DNA from: an uncultured Lachnospiraceae bacterium
GTDB lineage: Bacteria; Bacillota; Clostridia; Lachnospirales; Lachnospiraceae
NCBI GenBank assembly: GCA_947626985.1
Contig: CANQUG010000031.1
Location: 1-41,803, forward strand
Length of the DNA: 41,803 nt
Direction: 5' to 3'
Part shown: piece after piece, positions 24,621 through 30,715 of the stretch
How the letters are laid out: each line of letters opens with the position of its first letter
Position numbering within the stretch: the first letter of the stretch is position 1
Position numbers and translations under genes: made by a program
The notes under the pieces: model-generated
Told to the model about the DNA's origin: nothing
The model's input: only the letters and a program-made list of their open reading frames with translations
Databases searched by the model: none

Positions 24621-26033
24621 TTATTTTCCGGCCCGGGCTGCCCGGAACGCCGGGAGCGCCGCTTTGCCCGCATCTGTAACGGGCTTCACCCATTTCCCGG
24701 AATACAGATGAATCTGCATAAGAATATACCGGACGGGCTCGTCGATATAGCAGCACATAAAAATCACCCAGTAAGGCATCTTCAGAAAGAAAGCGGTGCC
24801 GAGCACACAGGGCAGAACCATCAGATACATAAACACAATTTCCAGGACCGTCCCGTACACGGCGTCCCCGGAAGCACGGTAAGTATCATTCTGAATCCAG
24901 TTCCCCATCCGGATTACGGAAACCACCGCATAAATGATCAGCATTCTGGTTCCCGCCGCGTAGGACTCTCCCGACAGACTCATCGCCGTAAGGATGGGAC
25001 GATGAATGCTCAGGATCAGCACATTCGCCATGAAGATCACGCCGCTGCACAGATACACCAGCCGCCTGGCCCGCTCATAGGCCGTTTTCAGCTCCCCGGC
25101 CCCCACGCAGGAGCCCACCAGAACAGAGGACGCATTGGAAAATCCGGCAAAGAATCCGATCACCAGGCCTTCCAGGGTCCGGAACACCGCCAGGGCCGCG
25201 ATCACGTGCTCCGGCTGCCGGCCGAGGGTAATATTGATCACCATATTTCCCACGCCGATCAGTACCTCGTTGCAGATGATGGGAAAGCATTTTATAAAGT
25301 AGCCCTTCAGCTGCTCCCTGTTCCATTTAAAGTGTCCCCGCACATGAAAGAGGTAAGGATAACGGGTTTTGTATGCCAGAAGATAAATCGTAAGTACATT
25401 CACAGCCGCCGCACAGGTGGTAGCCAGTGCAGCTCCCCGGATTCCCATGGGTTTCAGACCGAAATGTCCGTAAATGAATACCCAGTTCAGAAAAATATTG
25501 GTTCCCACGGACGCGACAGAAGCGATCATGGGGATACGCACACGCTCTGTGGCACGCAGAAGGCAGCTCATGGCCATGGAGAAAATCTGCAGGAAATATG
25601 CCACACCCACAATCTTCAGATACTGAACGCCGATCTCCTGAATCGCCGTTTTATCCGTATATACTTTCATGATCAGTTCCGGGGCAAAGAGGGCCGCGCA
25701 CCCAAAAACTGCCGCGACAGTCATCATGCACATCCAGGTCATCCCGTAGGACCTCTCGATTCCGTCGTCCTCCCTGGAACCCCAGTACTGAGCGATAAAA
25801 AGCATACCGCCTCCCACGAAGCCCCAGTAGCCGGAAAACATCAGAGAGGAAAACTGGGCGCAGAGCCCCAGCGCTCCCACGGACAGCTCTCCCAGGGGAG
25901 CCACCATCATGGTATCGATCATACTGGCCGTGGTAGTCAGAAGATTCTGCAGCGCCACCGGAATACCCAGGGCCGCCAGATTTTTCAAAAAAGATTTCCA
26001 GGGAAACCCCTGGTTTTTCTGTTCGTAACTCAT
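24621..26033 (-). CDS. MATE family multidrug exporter
   Basis: A 470-residue, twelve-helix exporter that uses a sodium or proton gradient. The two-fold repeat is visible: the first half opens with ALGIPVALQNLLTTTASMIDTMMVAPLG and the second half with IICNEVLIGVGNMVINITLG and GFFAGFSNASSVLVGSCVGAG (about 290-310). The start MSYEQKNQG follows GGAGG at five bases; an earlier in-frame start has no site. It has its own promoter and an 80-base leader containing a hairpin. Substrate unknown. Confidence 0.93.
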   Translation of the reverse strand: MSYEQKNQGFPWKSFLKNLAALGIPVALQNLLTTTASMIDTMMVAPLGELSVGALGLCAQFSSLMFSGYWGFVGGGMLFIAQYWGSREDDGIERSYGMTWMCMMTVAAVFGCAALFAPELIMKVYTDKTAIQEIGVQYLKIVGVAYFLQIFSMAMSCLLRATERVRIPMIASVASVGTNIFLNWVFIYGHFGLKPMGIRGAALATTCAAAVNVLTIYLLAYKTRYPYLFHVRGHFKWNREQLKGYFIKCFPIICNEVLIGVGNMVINITLGRQPEHVIAALAVFRTLEGLVIGFFAGFSNASSVLVGSCVGAGELKTAYERARRLVYLCSGVIFMANVLILSIHRPILTAMSLSGESYAAGTRMLIIYAVVSVIRMGNWIQNDTYRASGDAVYGTVLEIVFMYLMVLPCVLGTAFFLKMPYWVIFMCCYIDEPVRYILMQIHLYSGKWVKPVTDAGKAALPAFRAARAGK

Positions 26034-26065
26034 GGAAACCTCCGCAAACAGGCATACAGCGCAGC

Positions 26066-26152
26066 ATACGGCCACGATTCGTCACGCGGCCGTATCAGAC
26101 AGATGAAAAAGCAGCTTCCACCTATTATAATCATACGCCTGCGAAATGTCTA
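26066..26152 (-). promoter_or_regulatory. MATE promoter and leader hairpin
   Basis: TAGACA (26147-26152) and TATAAT (26124-26129) on the minus strand are 17 bases apart. The leader then contains ATACGGCC (26088-26095) pairing with GGCCGTAT (26066-26073) around a 14-base loop, ending 32 bases above the start codon. The hairpin could affect expression, but it has no T-run. Confidence 0.55.
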
Positions 26153-26261
26153 CCATAATTTCGCAAAAAATCCCCACAATGAAAGTTCATGAGAGCTATC
26201 GATGAAAACATTCGCAATCCGCTCATTTTTCTGCAAAAATGGCTTCTTGTTCATGTTTTGC

Positions 26262-26316
26262 GGGACAAATAGACATGAAAAAACATACAGGTATGTTTTT
26301 CATGTCCATTTGTCCC
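26262..26316. repeat. Long near-perfect hairpin after the DUF1294 gene
   Basis: GGGACAAATAGACATGAAAA and following bases (26262-26288) are complementary to 26291-26316, with one mismatch and one extra A, giving about 25 pairs and almost no loop (CATAC-AG-GTATG). It lies 28 bases beyond the DUF1294 stop. No T-run follows on the minus strand. The remainder of 26153-26344 is AT-rich, without a gene. Confidence 0.65.
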
Positions 26317-26344
26317 CAACATCATGAAATTGGACACAATGAAA

Positions 26345-26701
26345 TTACGAAAAAATCCTCCAGTACAGAAAAATCAGCAGCAGGATATGCACCGCCAGGA
26401 AGAAGGGGATCAGAATCCGGAACTTCCACTTCCTGGTTTTGTGACGGAACAGATACATCCCCAGAACCGCCCCGGCAGAACCGCCTGCAGCGGCCAGAAG
26501 AAGCAGACGCTTTTCCGGAATACGCCAGCGGTCTTTCCTGGCATATCTTTTATCCAGACCATAGTTTACAAAGGTCACCAGATTTATAATCAGCAGATAT
26601 CCCCACAAAACATACTGCAGCACAGAGGACTTCAGAATCCCGCTCAGCACTTCCAATTCCCTTTCCCCCTTTCTTTCCGCAGCCTCAGAAGAATGAATCA
26701 T
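26345..26701 (-). CDS. DUF1294 small membrane protein
   Basis: A 118-residue protein of the DUF1294 family, function unknown. The family core is visible: a first helix YVLWGYLLIINLVTFVNYG, then LDKRYARKDRWRIPEKRLLLLAAAGG, the glycine-rich AGAVLGMYLF and RHKTRKWKF, and a final helix LIPFFLAVHILLLIFLYW. The ATG (MIHSSEAAER) has a modest AGGCGG upstream. A longer TTG start at 26743 would fall inside the divergent antitoxin promoter region and lacks a site. Confidence 0.8.
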   Translation of the reverse strand: MIHSSEAAERKGERELEVLSGILKSSVLQYVLWGYLLIINLVTFVNYGLDKRYARKDRWRIPEKRLLLLAAAGGSAGAVLGMYLFRHKTRKWKFRILIPFFLAVHILLLIFLYWRIFS

Positions 26702-26733
26702 CTGCTGCCGCCTGCGAAAAAATAAAAAAAAAC

Positions 26734-26762
26734 TTGAAAGCAAAACCCAAACGTGCTAAAAT
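26734..26762 (+). promoter_or_regulatory. Promoter of the putative antitoxin RNA
   Basis: TTGAAA (26734-26739), a 17-base spacer and TAAAAT (26757-26762). Predicted start near 26769. Confidence 0.75.
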
Positions 26763-26768
26763 AAGTGA

Positions 26769-26866
26769 AAGAAAAGGAACAACCGCCCACAAAGTGGTCA
26801 GCCTCCCTTTCATTGTAGATATAAGCCTACCAGGACGGCCAAGTACAAGGTAGGCTTATTTATTTT
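26769..26866 (+). ncRNA. Putative type I antitoxin RNA (RNAII-like)
   Basis: This transcript of about 98 bases converges on the toxin gene and ends at the shared hairpin (26821-26859) with a T-rich tail TTTATTTTTG. It carries CCAC-AAA-GTGG near the 5' end and then CCTCCCTT (26802-26809). That octamer is repeated in direct orientation at 26964-26971, which is the complement of the toxin ribosome-binding site. The RNA can therefore pair with the AAGGGAGG of the toxin mRNA and also through the complementary terminator loops. This is the arrangement of the par (Fst) system. It has no reading frame of its own. Expression is inferred. Confidence 0.65.
26821..26859. terminator. Shared hairpin at the convergent toxin and antitoxin RNA ends
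   Basis: An 11-bp perfect stem (26821-26831 with 26849-26859, TAAGCCTACC/GGTAGGCTTA) has a 17-base loop. The plus-strand transcript gets a good T-tail; the minus-strand toxin mRNA does not, so termination of the toxin mRNA here is less certain. The toxin stop codon overlaps the hairpin edge. Complementary loops on the two RNAs would allow kissing contact. Confidence 0.75.
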
Positions 26867-26955
26867 TGCCTGTTATTCCTATCTATATAGGCAAGCAGTG
26901 CTATGAGAAACGTTCCGCCTAAAAAGAGAAGGCTTAAAACTTCATATGTACTCAT
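26860..26955 (-). CDS. Holin-like small hydrophobic toxin (31 residues)
   Basis: The peptide begins MSTYEVLSLLFLGGTFLIAL and ends with the charged tail DRNNRQK. The MSTYE start, single membrane helix and basic tail match the putative holin-like toxin family (Hol_Tox) of Firmicute type I toxin-antitoxin systems, in which the peptide damages the membrane. AGGGAGG stands eight bases upstream of the ATG. A second AGGGAGG-complement (CCTCCCT, minus strand, 26990-26984) in the 5' leader can fold back on the ribosome-binding site, so the mRNA may be self-blocked until processed. It lies 147 bases beyond the end of the sugar-transporter operon on the same strand. Activity is inferred from family and layout. 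Confidence 0.8.
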   Translation of the reverse strand: MSTYEVLSLLFLGGTFLIALLAYIDRNNRQK

Positions 26956-27023
26956 TCGCACCACCTCCCTTCTCTTTCAAGTTAGGGAGGCTGCCACCCT
27001 GCAACACGATTGTTCCTGAAGGC

Positions 27024-27052
27024 ATCATACCATAAGCCCTGTCAGTTTTCAA
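27024..27052 (-). promoter_or_regulatory. Toxin promoter
   Basis: On the minus strand TTGAAA (27047-27052), a 17-base spacer and TATGAT (27024-27029) with the extended form TGGTATGAT. The predicted start near 27017 gives a 60-base leader holding the anti-ribosome-binding-site segment. It is a strong promoter by sequence. Confidence 0.75.
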
Positions 27053-27101
27053 CAAAAGCTGCAAGGATTCGTTCGACATTATCTGACGTTATCTGACAAT
27101 T

Positions 27102-27953
27102 CTACCCTTTTACTCCTCCGCCGGTAATCCCGGCCACGATCTTCTCCGACAAAAACAGATACAGAATAAAGGTAGGCGTAAATATGATCATAATGGACGC
27201 AAACAGTCCCGCCCAGTCTCCCGTATAGGTCATGGACGTGATCATATTCTGCAGACCCATCGAGAGTGTCCGGATCTTATCATTTCCATTGGCAAAGATC
27301 AGCGCGATAAAATACTCGTTCCAGATATTCATGAAATTAAAAATCGTCACAGTGATGATTCCCGGCGACGCCATGGGCATCATGATCTTCCACATGGCCT
27401 TCCCCTCGGTGCAGCCGTCGATCAGCGCCGATTCCGCCAGAGAGCTGGGAACCGTGGCAAAAAAGGACGTCAGGAAAAACACCGTATAGGGAATATTCAG
27501 CGTGGTATACAAAATCACCAGCGTAATGAGATGTCCCACCAGATTTGCCCTGACAAACCAGCAGTAAACCGGAATGATCAGCATAACCTGAGGAATGCTC
27601 ATCCCCACCACGAAAGAATTCAGCACCAGATTTCTCCCCAGAAACGTCTTTTTCGCAAGAATATAGGATGCCGGAGCGGAAATCAGAATGATCAGAGCGC
27701 AGGAAGCTCCCGTGATGCAGATGCTGTTGATAAAATAATGACTCACATTATTGTTCTTCCAGGAATCGATATAATTCTCAAAATGCAGTCCGCTTCCCAG
27801 AATATTATTGGAAAAGATCTCCCTTGTGGTGCTGAAGGACGCAAAAAGGATCCAGCCCAGAGCCGCGCCCCAGAATGCCACCCACAGAACCAGCGGCACA
27901 TAGCGAAGCGCGCCCATCACCCTGCCCAGTGTCATACGACGATGCTTCTTCAT
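27102..27953 (-). CDS. Sugar ABC transporter permease, MalG type (second locus)
   Basis: A 283-residue permease with about six helices and the EAA loop LAESALIDGCTEGKAMWKIMMP (about 185-206). The basic start MKKHRRMTLGRVM precedes the first helix. Its ATG overlaps the stop of the MalF-type gene (shared base 27953), so they are coupled. It is the last gene of the operon. No clear intrinsic terminator follows before the toxin promoter 50 bases on. Confidence 0.92.
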   Translation of the reverse strand: MKKHRRMTLGRVMGALRYVPLVLWVAFWGAALGWILFASFSTTREIFSNNILGSGLHFENYIDSWKNNNVSHYFINSICITGASCALIILISAPASYILAKKTFLGRNLVLNSFVVGMSIPQVMLIIPVYCWFVRANLVGHLITLVILYTTLNIPYTVFFLTSFFATVPSSLAESALIDGCTEGKAMWKIMMPMASPGIITVTIFNFMNIWNEYFIALIFANGNDKIRTLSMGLQNMITSMTYTGDWAGLFASIMIIFTPTFILYLFLSEKIVAGITGGGVKG

Positions 27954-28858
27954 CAGTATTCATACACCTCCTCCTTCAGCAGCCGGTTGATGGCAACGTG
28001 CACGATAAGCACGATCACTGCGATCATCACGCCCACCGCGGCTCCGCCTCCCGCATCTATGGCGCTGGCAGTACCGCTGCCTCCGAACACCTTGTCATAC
28101 AGAAAGTATACCGGCGTCACCGTGATGGTGGAAATTCTGGTGGAGAACATTTTGGCCCAGGTAAAGAAATTCACCGCGCCGATGGTCCACAGAGTGAGAG
28201 CCGTGCGGAAGACATCCCGAATGAGAGGAAAGGTGATCCGCGTGAACTGCACCCAGGCCCCGGCCCCGTCGATCCTGGCGCTCTCGTACAGATCCGAGGG
28301 AATCCGTTCGATGCCCGCCAGAAAGATCAGCATGAAATACCCCACTGAACCGAACACATAGGACAAAAGCATGCCCCAGAACAGATATTTGGGGCTGGTC
28401 CAGTTGATCTTCGCCAGGGACGTCCAGCCCAGAGAGGTAAACAGAGTCTTCAGAAGACCGAATTTATTCTGAAACACATACTGCAGCCACATGGTGGCCA
28501 GCGCAACAGCATTGACCGTATTGGGCAGATAAATGGCGGAACGCCAGAATTTTTTCCCTTTGACGCCGGAGGCCAGGATCACCGCGTAAAACAGAGCAAT
28601 GGCCAGCGTCAGAGCTCCGCCGATGAGCCAGATCCTCCAGATATTGTTCAGGGACGCCAGAAACACGCCGTTGCGGAACATACCGATATAATTATCCAGC
28701 CCCGCAAATTTCCACTCCGACACCGGACTGCTGATTCCCGGAATGACAAAAAAGCTCATCAGAATGGTTCTGATCAGCGGATAGGCAAAAATAATCAGAA
28801 AGCACAGCACTGCCGGGCCGAGATAGCCGGCCATAAATAAGCGTTCACGATGCTTCAC
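27953..28858 (-). CDS. Sugar ABC transporter permease, MalF type (second locus)
   Basis: This is the partner membrane subunit, 301 residues. A GTG start (MKHRERLFMAG) is preferred because GGAGGA lies six bases upstream and because an in-frame ATG at 28972 would place a stable hairpin inside the coding region. Helices begin at LGPAVLCFLIIFAYPLI, and the EAA loop is LYESARIDGAGAWVQFTRITFP. It follows the binding-protein gene by 120 bases containing that hairpin, which would favour higher production of the binding protein. Confidence 0.9.
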   Translation of the reverse strand: MKHRERLFMAGYLGPAVLCFLIIFAYPLIRTILMSFFVIPGISSPVSEWKFAGLDNYIGMFRNGVFLASLNNIWRIWLIGGALTLAIALFYAVILASGVKGKKFWRSAIYLPNTVNAVALATMWLQYVFQNKFGLLKTLFTSLGWTSLAKINWTSPKYLFWGMLLSYVFGSVGYFMLIFLAGIERIPSDLYESARIDGAGAWVQFTRITFPLIRDVFRTALTLWTIGAVNFFTWAKMFSTRISTITVTPVYFLYDKVFGGSGTASAIDAGGGAAVGVMIAVIVLIVHVAINRLLKEEVYEY

Positions 28859-28887
28859 CTTCACTCCTCCGTTTCCGTCTGTAAACA

Positions 28888-28911
28888 CAATGGGGCTTTT
28901 CAGCCCCATTG
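28888..28911 (-). promoter_or_regulatory. GAAA-loop hairpin between binding protein and permease genes
   Basis: CAATGGGGCT (28888-28897) and AGCCCCATTG (28902-28911) form a perfect 10-bp stem. On the transcribed minus strand the loop is GAAA, a very stable GNRA tetraloop, followed by TGTTTAC rather than a T-run. It probably protects the binding-protein message end or partly attenuates the permeases. Confidence 0.65.
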
Positions 28912-28978
28912 CGCCAAACTGTTCTGTATTATGCCGCTTCTGTGCCTCACAGATCCGGACAGACGCCTTCATCCATCC

Positions 28979-30247
28979 TTAGTTCATCTGATCCGCGATC
29001 TCCTGTACAAATCCGTCGGCATCGATTTCTCCGGAGAGAAGCTTCGCGAAGGACGCGTTGGAAACAGCCTTCACCTCAGCGCTGATGGTGGACGCATAGC
29101 ACCAGGGAACAGCCTTGGTGGCGGTCTCCATCAGAGTTCCGCAGTCCGCCAGTGATTCCGGCAGTTCCAGACCGTTGATCACGGGAATGCACTGGCATTT
29201 TTCCAGAAGATCCGTCTGAGTCTGAAGAGAAGTGAATTCCTCGATAAGCTTCACAGCGCCTTCCACGTTCTCAGCGGTCTTGGGAACTGCGTAGAACTGG
29301 CAGCCGGTCGTGTAGGTGGTGTAATCCTCTGTCGCCCCTTCGGGAGCCGGGAAAAACATGGCGCCCCACTCGAATTCGTCGCCGGTGATATCCGCCACTT
29401 CATTGGGCAGCCAGGAGCCGTTGTAATACATTGCGGTGGTTCCCATAGCAAACTCCGTGTTCTGAGCAGCCGGGAATACGAAGGAACCGGTGCCTTCCGC
29501 GAAATATCCCTTTTCCACCATCTCGCCGAAATCTTTGGCCATCTGGGCAACCGCAGGATCATCCCACAGAGGAGACGCGCTGTCGTTCATCATCTCTTCG
29601 ATGGAGTCCGTTCCCATGATCATGCCCAGATAAGCGGTGTAGAGGCACTCCATATAAGCATCGTCAATCGTCATGGGCGCATATCCCGCATCCACAATCT
29701 TCTGGCAGCAGTCCATAAACTCCGCCCAGGTAGTGGGAAGGGCCTCGATGCCTGCCTCACGGAAGATTGCCTTGTTGTAGAAGATGGTTCCCACGAAGGG
29801 CTGCGCAGGAATGTAATACCAGGAATCCCCCGTGCTGGTAAAGCCCTTGGCAAAGCTTGCCATACCTTCGGAAATGGAAGCCTCAAAATCGGTGCCCGCC
29901 ACATATTCCGTCAGATCGATGAGATAATCCTCTCCCAGCTGTCCCAGAATACGGTCATATCCGGACTCGATGATATCGATCACCGTGCCGGAGTCAATGC
30001 TGGTACGCATAATATCACGAACCTCACGGCCGGCCCAGTTTACTTCCACGGTATACTCCGGATTGTTTTCCTCAAAACGGGCGATGGCGTCCTTCAGTAC
30101 CTCCGCCTGAGTCTCGTTCTCAGACCACTGCGCCCAGTAAACAACCTTCTGTTTGTCGCCGCCGTCCTCCGCAAACGCGGGAACCGTTCCCAGAACCATC
30201 GCTGCGGAAAGAGCCATTGCAAGAACCTTTGCTGCTTTGTTTTTCAT
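28979..30247 (-). CDS. Sugar-binding protein of the second ABC importer
   Basis: A 422-residue family 1 solute-binding protein. The N-terminus MKNKAAKVLAMALSAAMVLG is a signal peptide ending in VPAFA-ED, a signal peptidase I type site; no lipobox cysteine is present, unlike the other binding protein in this window. Body motifs include VVYWAQWSENETQAEVL, FVGTIFYNKAIFREAG (about 150-165) and LPTTWAEF. AAGGAGG precedes the ATG. It is upstream of both permeases and downstream of the GH78-type gene, so a rhamnose-containing glycan is a reasonable ligand guess. Confidence 0.92.
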   Translation of the reverse strand: MKNKAAKVLAMALSAAMVLGTVPAFAEDGGDKQKVVYWAQWSENETQAEVLKDAIARFEENNPEYTVEVNWAGREVRDIMRTSIDSGTVIDIIESGYDRILGQLGEDYLIDLTEYVAGTDFEASISEGMASFAKGFTSTGDSWYYIPAQPFVGTIFYNKAIFREAGIEALPTTWAEFMDCCQKIVDAGYAPMTIDDAYMECLYTAYLGMIMGTDSIEEMMNDSASPLWDDPAVAQMAKDFGEMVEKGYFAEGTGSFVFPAAQNTEFAMGTTAMYYNGSWLPNEVADITGDEFEWGAMFFPAPEGATEDYTTYTTGCQFYAVPKTAENVEGAVKLIEEFTSLQTQTDLLEKCQCIPVINGLELPESLADCGTLMETATKAVPWCYASTISAEVKAVSNASFAKLLSGEIDADGFVQEIADQMN

Positions 30248-30499
30248 GCCTGTAAATCCTCCTTCTTAAAATGTTTGTCCTTTGACTCTCCGATCATAAG
30301 AACGTATTCTCTCTGCCCGCATCGATGTCCGTGTAATCAAGCAACAGGCAGTAAAAAACGGGCTTTGACCGGAGAATCCTTTATCTTTCATCTTCTGCCA
30401 GAGAAGATAAAATTCAGAAAATAACATTTCTTTGCTTTCCTGTCTGAACCGCTTCGGTACTCTCTTCCTGACGCAGATGCAGTCAGCTGTATATGAACT

Positions 30500-30715
30500 C
30501 CAAAATCTTCTCTTCCGGTTTTCCCTCCAAAAGCCTGACTTTTCAGCATCTCCGAATCTACAGAATCTTCGCTCCCGGCTTCCCTCCGAAAACCCGATTT
30601 TCAGCATTTCCAAATCTACAGAATCCTCGCTTTCAGTTTCCCCTCCGAAAACCCAAACTTTCAGCATCTCCGAATCTACGGAATCCTCACTTCCAGTTCC
30701 CCCTCCGGGCATATA
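30500..30715. repeat. Four ~60-bp tandem units including the 3' end of the GH78-type gene
   Basis: The unit AGAATCCTCGCTTTCAGTTT plus TCCGAAAACCC and TTTCAGCATCTCCGAATCTA recurs with steps of 60, 58 and 60 bases (aligned points 30504, 30564, 30622 and 30682). The rightmost unit is the real gene end, with the last codons ELEVRIP and the stop TAG; the others lie downstream and repeat the region around the stop. The leftmost copy is partial. The rest of 30248-30500 holds the binding-protein leader and a small ATCTTCT/AGAAGAT hairpin (about 30391-30409); no gene seen. Confidence 0.85.

Noticed and set aside
24419-24679. An 86-codon plus-strand frame at the small-RNA candidate
   Set aside because: It runs through a terminator and into the antisense of the MATE gene, with no ribosome-binding site.
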